A stretch of 41,417 bases of DNA from Methylorubrum populi (GTDB lineage Bacteria > Pseudomonadota > Alphaproteobacteria > Rhizobiales > Beijerinckiaceae): positions 1-41,417 of the forward strand of contig NZ_AP014813.1 of assembly GCF_002355515.1 (NCBI RefSeq), read 5' to 3'. Shown piece by piece: positions 30,814-37,404 of this stretch; the stretch's first letter is position 1, and the number at the start of each line of letters is the position of its first letter. The notes under the pieces are model-generated. The model was not told where the DNA came from. It was given only the letters and a program-made list of their open reading frames with translations, and ran no database searches. Position numbers and translations under genes: made by a program.

Positions 30814-31565
30814 ACAAGGGTTTTGCCCCGAACGACTTCGTTCTCGACCTCAATCATAGCCTGACCGTTCCGTCCAAAATGGAGCTACCCGCGCCGTGGA
30901 ATCTCCCGTCGCGGCTGTTCCGCTTCCCGATCGAGGTAAGCGAGGCGCGAGAGGAGGGACGGCGCATCGGCTTGATGCACCCGCTGCTAGGCGATCATCC
31001 GTTCGTGCAGCGCGTCGCGGCCGAGCTGGGTATGGAGCTGGACCCGAACGGCGCGCCTAACGCCCACGGCGTCAGCAAACAGCGCACCGGCCTATGGTGG
31101 CACGCCGTAGACCTCGTCATGGCCGGCAAATGGCGGGAACTGTTGGCAACCCGGCATTTCACCACGGATCGCGACATAGCGGGGGCCGTCGTCTATGGCC
31201 TCGACTTCTCTCCGCACGATGCCGCCGCTGGCTGCGGCTACATCAGCACGGTCGCGGCGCGCGAGATCATGTGCGCGATCGACAGCCCCGAGCCCGGCGA
31301 CCGCGCCGCGATCCTGCGCACCTTCTCCCGCCCGACAATATGCAGACAGGATAGCGGCAAGGAGCATTGGCCGATCAACTCTGGCTGTGCCGTGGACGCC
31401 GAGGCGCGCGCTTGGGGGCGGATACTCGGCATCGAGGCCGGATGGTTCAAGCACGACAGGGCCGGTTTCCTGACATGGACCGTCGCCGGGCGCGACAGGT
31501 ACGAGGCGGGTGACGCTGCGACCTTCACCGAGCGTGCGACCGGGCAAGTCGCCTTCGCCTTTTGA
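30771..31565 (+). CDS. Hypothetical plasmid protein with a truncated second copy
   Basis: 264 residues from ATG 30771, with AAGGAAGAG upstream. I do not recognise the family. Visible features: an N-terminal PPDTLGEILIDKG segment, a central aromatic stretch (RTGLWWHAVDLVMAGKWRELLATRHF) and several Cys and His in GCGYISTVAAREIMC and TICRQDSGKEHWPINSGC. The first 14 codons are part of the 385-bp repeat, and a remnant of a second copy exists at 37151. It is followed by an operator palindrome and the DUF932 promoter. Confidence 0.7.
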   Translation: MSIVPPDTLGEILIDKGFAPNDFVLDLNHSLTVPSKMELPAPWNLPSRLFRFPIEVSEAREEGRRIGLMHPLLGDHPFVQRVAAELGMELDPNGAPNAHGVSKQRTGLWWHAVDLVMAGKWRELLATRHFTTDRDIAGAVVYGLDFSPHDAAAGCGYISTVAAREIMCAIDSPEPGDRAAILRTFSRPTICRQDSGKEHWPINSGCAVDAEARAWGRILGIEAGWFKHDRAGFLTWTVAGRDRYEAGDAATFTERATGQVAFAF

Positions 31566-31574
31566 GGCGACGGG

Positions 31575-31589
31575 CTTGCACCATGCAAG
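31575..31589. promoter_or_regulatory. Palindromic operator site 6, upstream of the DUF932 promoter
   Basis: CTTGCAC-C-ATGCAAG, one mismatch from the consensus. It starts 57 bases upstream of the minus-35; the equivalent site at parA starts 55 bases upstream. Confidence 0.65.
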
Positions 31590-31631
31590 GCGCAGCGCCG
31601 TAAATAAATATACATGCAGCCTTTACATCCA

Positions 31632-31711
31632 TTGACATTCTCGCGTCGCTAAGCTATTTCTCTACTTGTCGGTTCGAGGAACCGACCCGGTTCGGATGCG
31701 GCGGCAACCGC
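31632..31711 (+). promoter_or_regulatory. Promoter and structured leader of the DUF932-korA operon
   Basis: TTGACA (31632-31637), 17 bases, TATTTC (31655-31660); TTTACA lies ten bases upstream. The predicted transcript begins near a perfect hairpin GTCGGTTC-GAG-GAACCGAC (31668-31686) and a second one GCGG-CAA-CCGC (31701-31711). The same order and spacing is found at 37292-37371 before parA. Confidence 0.6.
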
Positions 31712-31746
31712 GTCCCAATCGGCCAACTCATGCAGGAGTTAGTCCC

Positions 31747-32571
31747 ATGCAACTCACCAGCAATTTCGCCAAGCGCAGCCCCGCCCTTCGTTCCGCTCGA
31801 CCGCTTGCGGATGACGAAATCGCCCGCGTCGCACCGTCCATCTTCGCCGCCGAGCCCCACGGCAGTCGCTCGGAACGCTACACCTACATTCCGACGATCG
31901 ACGTTCTGCGCGGCCTGCGTAAGGAAGGGTTCGAGCCCTTCATGGTTGTTCAGACCCGCGTGCGGAACGAGGCCAAGCGCGACCATACCAAGCATATGAT
32001 CCGGTTGCGTCATGCCGACCAGATCGTCGGCCGCGAGGCGAACGAGATCATCCTCCTTAACAGCCACGACGGCACCAGCAGCTATCAGATGCTTGCCGGC
32101 ATGTTCCGCTTCGTCTGCCAGAACGGCATGGTGTGTGGCGACACCCTTGCGGACTTTCGCGTGCCCCATAAAGGCGATGTGATCGGTCAGGTCATCGAGG
32201 GCGCCTTCACGGTGCTCGACAGCTTCGAGGCCGCGAACGAGCAGCGCGAGGGGATGCAGGCGCTGCGCCTTACTGATGGCGAACAGGGTGCGTTCGCGCG
32301 TGCGGCGCTGGCTCTGAAATATGACGACGAAGCCCCTGCCCCGATCACCGACGCGCAGATTTTGATCCCGCGCCGCTTCGAGGATCGCGGTTCTGACCTC
32401 TGGACCACCTTCAATCGCGTACAGGAGAACTTGACCAAGGGCGGCTTGACTGGCCGCACCCCTCGCGGGCGCGGGACGCGGACCCGCCCTGTCAACGGCA
32501 TCGACCAGAGCGTGAAGCTCAACCGCGCCCTTTGGGTGCTGGCCGACGAAATGCGCCGCCTCCGCGCCTGA
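31747..32571 (+). CDS. DUF932 family plasmid protein
   Basis: 274 residues from ATG 31747 (GCAGGAG upstream). YTYIPTIDVLRGLRKEGFEPFMVVQTRVR and HDGTSSYQMLAGMFRFVCQNGMVCGD are the core of DUF932 (PF06067), common on plasmids, phages and ICEs and of unproved function. First gene of a likely operon with the next three genes, ending in the KorA-like repressor. Confidence 0.85.
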   Translation: MQLTSNFAKRSPALRSARPLADDEIARVAPSIFAAEPHGSRSERYTYIPTIDVLRGLRKEGFEPFMVVQTRVRNEAKRDHTKHMIRLRHADQIVGREANEIILLNSHDGTSSYQMLAGMFRFVCQNGMVCGDTLADFRVPHKGDVIGQVIEGAFTVLDSFEAANEQREGMQALRLTDGEQGAFARAALALKYDDEAPAPITDAQILIPRRFEDRGSDLWTTFNRVQENLTKGGLTGRTPRGRGTRTRPVNGIDQSVKLNRALWVLADEMRRLRA

Positions 32572-32627
32572 CCCCTCGCCGGGCACGGCCAAAGCCGTGC
32601 CCGGCTCCCTTTTCCGGAGAGTCAGAC

Positions 32628-33086
32628 ATGAGAAGGCGCCCTCGCCGACTATCGAACCCCGTTATCAAGGACAGGAACCCCGCGCGCGGGCCGATCGCCG
32701 CTTCACCGGCGATCGGCCACAACAGCAGGGCGGCCGAGCCGCCGCTTTTGCCAAGTGGGGCGAGCTGCGCTCGCTGTCAGTATTGGAGTTCGCCCAGCGA
32801 GCGCGAGACGCAAGATTACGAGGCATTCCGCCTCGGCCTGGCGCGGCGTCGGGTGAAGGAGCCGAGCGGCGCCTGTGACCGCGTGCTGTTGCGCTGGAAC
32901 GGTTCCCCAACCTTTGCCGCGACCGTGGCGCGCTCGCGATGCTTCAATTTCGCCGAGCGCGAAACCCCTCTCCCTGTCGTCGATCGAAGGGGATTTGTCA
33001 CGATCTACGAAAACGGGCGGATCGTCTGGCAAGGAACAGAGGGCGACGAGCCTGCCAACTACTGGCAAGCTGAACTTGATATTTGA
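32628..33086 (+). CDS. Hypothetical protein with a possible zinc-binding Cys set
   Basis: 152 residues from ATG 32628 (CCGGAGAG upstream); the frame is open 32 codons further back but without a ribosome site. A basic N-terminus is followed by SCARCQYW, EPSGACDRV and SRCFNFAE: a CxxC plus two later Cys that could bind zinc. The C-terminal VTIYENGRIVWQGTEGD is beta-like. Family not recognised. Lies between DUF932 and a Cys-rich small frame. Confidence 0.65.
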   Translation: MRRRPRRLSNPVIKDRNPARGPIAASPAIGHNSRAAEPPLLPSGASCARCQYWSSPSERETQDYEAFRLGLARRRVKEPSGACDRVLLRWNGSPTFAATVARSRCFNFAERETPLPVVDRRGFVTIYENGRIVWQGTEGDEPANYWQAELDI

Positions 33087-33110
33087 TCGACCAAACCGAA
33101 AGGCATCATC

Positions 33111-33254
33111 ATGGAACGTGAACGTCGCCCAAACGTCGCCCCGTCATTCGTGTCGTGTCTATGGTCGACCTCTACCGGCGATGGCGCGCAGACGTGTGAG
33201 CCAGGGGGCTGCTTTTTCGTCAACAAAGAGATATGTTGCATTTACAGCTCTTGA
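33111..33254 (+). CDS. Small cysteine-rich protein
   Basis: 47 codons from ATG 33111, with AAAGG eight bases upstream, to TGA 33254. It begins MERERRPNVAPSF and ends TCEPGGCFFVNKEICCIYSS, with six Cys in all, four of them in the last 20 residues. It fills the gap between the preceding gene and korA, in the same direction. No family recognised. A small redox- or metal-responsive protein or a lipid-anchored peptide are possibilities. Confidence 0.45.
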   Translation: MERERRPNVAPSFVSCLWSTSTGDGAQTCEPGGCFFVNKEICCIYSS

Positions 33255-33284
33255 CGGACCGATGGAGCGACAGAGGAAAGCGGA

Positions 33285-33617
33285 ATGGCGAGCGGGCCGA
33301 CCATGACAGCGGAAGAGTTCGACGCGCTTCGGCCACTGGTCGGACGCCTCGCGCTCGATACCGTCGAAATCGCCCGAGCGGTCCTGGTCGACGGCATGAA
33401 GACTTCCGAAGCGGCGAGCCGTCACAGCATGACGCGGCAGCGCGTGCATGGGATCGTGCAGCGGTTCCGCGCTGCGGCTCAGGAGGTTCCGACAGGGTGG
33501 CGGCGCATCGAGATCTGGCTGCCGCCAGAACTCGCGATGCAGGTCGAGGCGATGGCCGAGAAGGCGCGCGCCGACTATGCCGCCGGGGCTTCCAAAGGTA
33601 GCTCCGGATCGGAGTGA
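33285..33617 (+). CDS. korA: KorA/TrfB-like transcriptional repressor
   Basis: 110 residues from ATG 33285 (AGAGGAAAGCGG upstream); ATG 33303 is possible but lacks a ribosome site. MTAEEFDALRPLVGRLALD, VEIARAVLVDG and the HTH KTSEAASRHSMTRQRVHGIVQRF align segment by segment with KorA of RP4 (TIEIARGVLVDG and LGLTRGAVSQAVHRVWAAF), and the C-terminal VPTGWRRIEIWLPPE matches its LPEGYARVTAVLPE. KorA is a global repressor that cooperates with KorB. Its own operator could not be identified. Confidence 0.85.
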   Translation: MASGPTMTAEEFDALRPLVGRLALDTVEIARAVLVDGMKTSEAASRHSMTRQRVHGIVQRFRAAAQEVPTGWRRIEIWLPPELAMQVEAMAEKARADYAAGASKGSSGSE

Positions 33618-33647
33618 CTTCGATTGAGGTAAGCCTCCTCACCTACC

Positions 33648-34440
33648 TGTAGGTGCTTGCAATCGTAGCGGCGTTTGCTTGCAAACAGAGCCTTTTTTTG
33701 CTCGGATTATCTGACAACCGGCTCGGCGATCTGCTCGCGCTATCTGCCAATGTGCTCGACATCATCCTGCGCTGCTCGCAATCATAAAGGTCTGCTCACA
33801 TCCCCTGCCAGCGAAACAGGGCGTCAGCGCGGCACCCGGATGGAACCTTCCGCGATCCCCTCGGCGACATTGGAGAGCATGACGGCGTAGCGATGCAAAC
33901 CGGGGAAGCGACCAGCGTTCTTGTCGATTTCACCGCCGTATCCGGCGTCGAGCAACGCCTTGAAGTCGGGCATCACGTCGAACATGCCGCCGAGCAGATC
34001 GATATCGGAGGCCCCGGTAAGCAACAGGGCGTTCGCATGGGCGTCGAGACGCTTCATCGTTTCCAGCATTTCGGTCCTGGTCATCGCATCCTGTCCGCTT
34101 GCGGGGTTCCATCGCCTAGCACGACGCGCCGGCCCTGTTCGCGAAAACCTTCCTTTCTGACGACCTCGCGGGCGGGCCATGACGACAACGCATTTCTGCG
34201 GCCCGCCGCTTGTCAGAACTGTTCTGGAAACCTGCTTCGCAAAAGCGCTTGCCGGCTACGGGTTTGGAGAGCCCATTGGCACGGAGCGTGAGCACAACGC
34301 CCCGTTTGCAAGCAGCGCCGGATGATGGCGAGCACACTGGCAGATAATTCGAGCAGGACGCTCCCCGCCAGTGGCAGAAAGCGTGAGCAGGAAATCAGGC
34401 TGTTTGCGAGCACACGCCGCTATGATTGCAAGCGCCTACA
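33648..34440. mobile_element. 793-bp transposon-like element with long iterated inverted ends, no transposase
   Basis: Ends read TGTAGG...CCTACA and are flanked by CCTACC on both sides (33642-33647, 34441-34446). Each end has about 160 bp of imperfect inverted repeat holding seven copies of a TGCT(C/T)G-type motif. Starts on the left are 33654, 33676, 33699, 33732, 33753, 33773 and 33793 (steps 22, 23, 33, 21, 20, 20); inverted copies on the right begin at 34429, 34407, 34384, 34350, 34329, 34309 and 34289 (steps 22, 23, 34, 21, 20, 20). TGT..ACA ends with iterated sites of about 20 bp recall Tn7/Mu/Tn5053-type transposons. Only one small gene lies inside. Confidence 0.65.
33824..34084 (-). 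CDS. Small hypothetical protein carried by the inverted-end element
   Basis: 86 residues from ATG 34084, with AGGA in the right place; the frame is open 32 codons upstream but that part is Arg-rich and lacks a ribosome site. MLETMKRLDAHANALLL, IDLLGGMFDVMPDFKALLDAGYG and LHRYAVMLSNVAEGIAEG suggest a compact helical protein. Family not recognised. The bases 34085-34288 hold no other credible gene. Confidence 0.55.
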   Translation of the reverse strand: MTRTEMLETMKRLDAHANALLLTGASDIDLLGGMFDVMPDFKALLDAGYGGEIDKNAGRFPGLHRYAVMLSNVAEGIAEGSIRVPR

Positions 34441-34462
34441 CCTACCGATCCTTCTTGCCCAT

Positions 34463-34482
34463 CCATACAAAATCTTGTATGG
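34463..34482. promoter_or_regulatory. 20-bp palindrome upstream of the phosphoribosyltransferase gene, candidate operator
   Basis: CCATACAA-AATC-TTGTATGG, perfect 8-base arms, 56 bases before ATG 34539. The HTH protein encoded by the second gene of the pair is the obvious candidate ligand. Confidence 0.5.
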
Positions 34483-34538
34483 GTTGCCGGTGTCGGACTT
34501 CCTAGCGGAAGGGGATAACGGCGCGAGGGACGCCACTT

Positions 34539-35129
34539 ATGCAGGTTCAGGTCAAGAAACTCGAAGGAAGCTGGCGGCTCGGATACGCCTTGCACAAGCA
34601 TACCCTGTCCAGCGTCTATTTGGGCGATGACGAGTATGGACATCCTCGCTTTGATACCACCCGATCAGAGCCAGGAGAGGCGCTCTATCAGCTCAAATAC
34701 CGAAGCGATTGGAACCAAGTTGCTCCTTTGGCGGCCCAAGTGCAGGCATCGTTGCTGCCTCTATTAGGCAAGATCGGTCTGATCGTCCCGATGCCGGCGT
34801 CAACCACGCGCGCCCGTCAGCCGGTTGACGAATTGGCTAAGGAGTTGGGCCGCATTACCAACATACCCGTGTTCAACAACATCGTGGTTAAAGCACCTGC
34901 CCCGCAAGGCAGCTCCCAGCTCAAGAACATGCACTCGCGCGAAGAAAAGGATGCAGCCCTCGAGGGGCGGTTCAGTATTAACCCGGAAATCACGAATGAG
35001 GGCTGCTGGAATGCTCTCTTGTTTGATGATCTGTTTGATACGGGGGCAACGATGGATGCGGTCTGCAAGGCTCTAAAGACTTATAACAAGATAAAGCATG
35101 TCTATGCCGCATCGATAACGTGGAAGTAG
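34539..35129 (+). CDS. ComFC-like phosphoribosyltransferase-fold protein
   Basis: 196 residues from ATG 34539. The PRPP loop ALLFDDLFDTGATM (about 159-172) and the hood segment LIVPMPASTTRARQPVDELAKELG (about 81-104) are those of orphan type I phosphoribosyltransferases of the ComFC/GntX kind. There are no zinc-binding Cys at the N-terminus as in ComFC; instead there is a domain of about 60 residues (GYALHKHTLSSVYLGDD) that resembles the predicted amidophosphoribosyl-like companions. Its stop is directly followed by the SLOG-HTH gene. Possible nucleotide-processing role; substrate unknown. Confidence 0.75.
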   Translation: MQVQVKKLEGSWRLGYALHKHTLSSVYLGDDEYGHPRFDTTRSEPGEALYQLKYRSDWNQVAPLAAQVQASLLPLLGKIGLIVPMPASTTRARQPVDELAKELGRITNIPVFNNIVVKAPAPQGSSQLKNMHSREEKDAALEGRFSINPEITNEGCWNALLFDDLFDTGATMDAVCKALKTYNKIKHVYAASITWK

Positions 35130-35131
35130 AA

Positions 35132-35992
35132 ATGACGACAGTATTCATCGCAGGATCGATATCTATAAGCCGCTTGCACGAAAAGGTGCAGGAACGGATC
35201 AGCAAGATTGTTGGTTCATCCTTCGATGTAGTTGTTGGCGATGCCGATGGTGCAGACACCTCCATCCAGCAATGCTTGCAGACCTATCAGGCTGACAAGG
35301 TTACGGTCTACTGCACAGGCGACGAGCCCCGGAATAACGTCGCTGAATGGCCTGTCCGTCGCGTCCAGTCGAACGCCAGAGCGGGGAGTCGCGCCTTCTT
35401 CACAGCCAAAGACATAGAAATGGCGCGTAGTAGCGACTATGGATTGATGATCTGGGATTGTAAAAGCACGGGGACGTTAAGCAACGTCATCGAGCTTTTG
35501 CGTTCGAAAAAGAAGTCAGTTGTCTTCGTCAATAAGAACAAGGACTTTGTCACCATCTCGGATAAAGCCGGACTAGAGCATTTAGTCTCGTTTATGTCGG
35601 CCCATGCGCGAGCAAAGGCGGAAGAAAAAATTGGTCTTTCATTAAAGATAGCGGGCATATCTCAAGAACAGCTTTCGCTCGAACCTATCGCGCCGCTGGC
35701 GAAATTAGATGACACGGCGGTTGTTTCCGAGCCTTCGAGCCGAGTTGAAGAAAGTCCGGCGCTCTCTGAAAGCATGAGGCTGCGGTCAGCGTTGATGACG
35801 GCCCTTAAAGAGCACATTGTTCGTACTCACCTAAGCCAATCGCAAGCCGCAAAAGTTTTCGGTGTCACCCAACCACGCATTTCCGATCTTACCCGCGGCA
35901 AAGCCGATGTGTTCGGGCTCGACGCGCTAGTAAATATGGCGGCGATGGCAGGGCTTCGAGTCGAGATGAACGTACATGAAGCGATGAGCTAA
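35132..35992 (+). CDS. SLOG-like nucleotide-sensing domain fused to an HTH
   Basis: 286 residues from ATG 35132; GTG 35120, overlapping the previous stop, is an alternative. The N-terminal part (about 1-150) has TTVFIAGSISI, a glycine/acidic GDADGADTSIQQ turn and DYGLMIWDCKSTGTLSNVIELLRSKKKSVVFV, the pattern of the SLOG/DUF2493 (YspA-like) Rossmannoid families thought to bind nucleotide-derived ligands. The C-terminus (about 215-280) is an XRE-like HTH with LSQSQAAKVFGVTQPRISDLTRGK. Ligand sensing coupled to DNA binding is the simplest reading. Its partner is the phosphoribosyltransferase just upstream. Confidence 0.7.
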   Translation: MTTVFIAGSISISRLHEKVQERISKIVGSSFDVVVGDADGADTSIQQCLQTYQADKVTVYCTGDEPRNNVAEWPVRRVQSNARAGSRAFFTAKDIEMARSSDYGLMIWDCKSTGTLSNVIELLRSKKKSVVFVNKNKDFVTISDKAGLEHLVSFMSAHARAKAEEKIGLSLKIAGISQEQLSLEPIAPLAKLDDTAVVSEPSSRVEESPALSESMRLRSALMTALKEHIVRTHLSQSQAAKVFGVTQPRISDLTRGKADVFGLDALVNMAAMAGLRVEMNVHEAMS

Positions 35993-36018
35993 TTCCCAAG
36001 CTTCATTATGAGCGCCAT

Positions 36019-36642
36019 CTAGGCGGCGGGCACTTCCAAGGGTAGCTCCGGGTCGGTGGGAACCCTGATCGAACCCGGTCGCTGGTTGACCGGGAAATAG
36101 CCATAGAGCGTCGCTGGGCTGACCTTGAGCCGGCGTGCCGCTTCCGCGAACGACACTGGTGGATCGCCCGACAGCATCGCCCGCGCCACGACCAAATCCT
36201 TCTCCGTCAGCTTGCGCGGCCGTCCGCCCTTTCTCCCTCGCGCCCTTGCCGCCTCCAGGCCTGCCCTCGTTCGGTCGCGGATCACGTCGCGCTCGAACTC
36301 GGCCAGCGCGCCGAACAGGTTGAAGGTCAGCCGGCCCGCGCTGGTAGACGTATCGATCGTCTCGTTGAGCGAGCGCAGCTCGATCCCGCGTTCCCGCAAG
36401 CCCTCCACCGTCTCAATGAGTTGCGACAGGGAACGCGCCAAGCGGTCGAGTTTCCAAACGACGAGCGTGTCGCCCTCGCGCATGTAGTCGAGCGCGGCCG
36501 TCAATTCCGGCCGTCCCCGGTTCGCGCCCGACGCCTTCTCAGAGAAGATGCGCGTGCAGCCAGCCGCCTTGAGGGCGTCGAGCTGCAAGGCAGTCTCTTG
36601 TTCAGCGGTCGAAACGCGTGCGTAGCCGATTAGTCCTGTCAT
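36019..36642 (-). CDS. Serine recombinase, resolvase/invertase family
   Basis: 207 residues from ATG 36642, preceded by GGAGGTGGCGACCGAG; GTG 36654 is less likely. Catalytic Ser in IGYARVSTAEQ, then DYMREGDTLVVWKLDRLARS and EFERDVIRDRTRAGLEAARARGRKGGRP, and a C-terminal HTH SFAEAARRLKVSPATLYGYF: a complete small serine recombinase of the Tn3-resolvase/Pin type. Likely resolves plasmid multimers. Repeats just upstream (36685-36793) may be its sites. An unusual proline-rich tail of about 20 residues follows the HTH. Confidence 0.88.
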   Translation of the reverse strand: MTGLIGYARVSTAEQETALQLDALKAAGCTRIFSEKASGANRGRPELTAALDYMREGDTLVVWKLDRLARSLSQLIETVEGLRERGIELRSLNETIDTSTSAGRLTFNLFGALAEFERDVIRDRTRAGLEAARARGRKGGRPRKLTEKDLVVARAMLSGDPPVSFAEAARRLKVSPATLYGYFPVNQRPGSIRVPTDPELPLEVPAA

Positions 36643-36684
36643 CTCGGTCGCCACCTCCGTCGAAAACCCGTCGAGACCTGACCG

Positions 36685-36793
36685 TTTCCGATGGGTAGGT
36701 TTCCGATAGGGTTTCCGATGGATTCTACTTGGTCAAGCGGCTTTTTGTAGTCGGTAGGGCCAGGGTGTCGAAAAACCCTCGTTTTCCGATAGG
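36685..36793. repeat. Four direct repeats TTTCCGATRGG upstream of the recombinase
   Basis: Copies begin at 36685, 36700, 36712 and 36783. Two further related segments, GTCGAAAACCC near 36660 and GTCGAAAAACCC near 36768, bracket the array. They may be recombination subsites of the adjacent resolvase, or iterons. Confidence 0.55.
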
Positions 36794-36808
36794 AGCAAAC
36801 GAACTGGC

Positions 36809-37193
36809 GGCGCCTGCCGCGCTGTGCGCGGCACCGCGGCTCTAGTCGCTTCGCTCCCCGAGCCCGCGAGCGGTCTCGGCCTGTCGGTGACGATCCGACT
36901 GGCGGGGCCGAGAACCGCTGGCGCGGATCTCGACCAGGTTCCTGCCGGCGCAGACGCGCCGGTCGGGGGAAGGGGGTTCCGACCCCCTCCCCCCAGCAAG
37001 GCCGACCAGACCGGCCGTGGCTCAGTCGCTGCGCTCCCTGCGCCCGCACCACCCGGTCAGCTCGACCTTGCCCCCCTCGCCCCCCGCTGTTCGCCACGAG
37101 GCAGGGGTGCAGGCGGGGCCTGCACCCCGTGCATCAAGGAAGAGCGCACCATGACCAACGTCCCACCCGATACACTCGGCGAAATCTTGATCG
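36809..37193 (+). repeat. 385-bp direct repeat, copy 2
   Basis: Copy of 30429-30813 with five substitutions and identical length. One difference (A at 30530, G here) restores a base pair in the long stem, and the strong hairpins are all kept. It precedes the parA-korB operon. No credible gene lies in 36655-37150. Confidence 0.85.
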
Positions 37194-37267
37194 TGGTCTG
37201 TGAAGGCCGGTCCGCATGGTGCAAGAGAGGAAAGGGCTTGCACGGTGCAAGACTGGCCGTAAAATAA
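37151..37267 (+). pseudogene. Truncated copy of the hypothetical gene at 30771
   Basis: The first 14 codons (TNVPPDTLGEILI after the start) match the 264-residue protein, then the reading runs into unrelated sequence and the operator palindrome and stops after 38 codons. It is a remnant left by duplication and internal deletion. The start codon and ribosome site remain, so it may still be translated as a leader peptide. Confidence 0.65.
37237..37251. promoter_or_regulatory. Palindromic operator site 7, upstream of the parA-korB promoter
   Basis: CTTGCAC-G-GTGCAAG with perfect arms, starting 55 bases upstream of the minus-35. A half site GGTGCAAG lies just before it near 37218. Suited to autoregulation by KorB. 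Confidence 0.75.
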
Positions 37268-37291
37268 ATGTCCAAGACGCCTTTACATCTA

Positions 37292-37371
37292 TTGACGAAA
37301 CAGCGCCTAGCCTTTAATCTGTCTGTGTCGGCTCCGGTGAGCCGGCCCGGCTCCAAGGCGGCGGCAACCGC
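37292..37371 (+). promoter_or_regulatory. Promoter and structured leader of the parA-korB operon
   Basis: TTGACG (37292-37297), 17 bases, TAATCT (37315-37320), with TTTACA ten bases upstream. The transcript would begin with a hairpin CGGCTC/GAGCCG (37329-37344) and then GCGG-CAA-CCGC (37361-37371), as before DUF932. Confidence 0.65.
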
Positions 37372-37404
37372 TGCGGCGACGGCCAGTCCATGCAGGGACG
37401 ATCT

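Noticed and set aside
33241..33256. TTTACA plus TTGACG upstream of korA as a third copy of the shared promoter
   Set aside because: The ten-base spacing matches, but no minus-10 follows at 16-18 bases, and the TTGA is the stop of the Cys-rich frame.
33654..33815. Regularly spaced 20-23 base repeats considered as a CRISPR array
   Set aside because: The repeats are short and degenerate, have no unique spacers, recur in mirror order at 34289-34434, and no cas genes are present.
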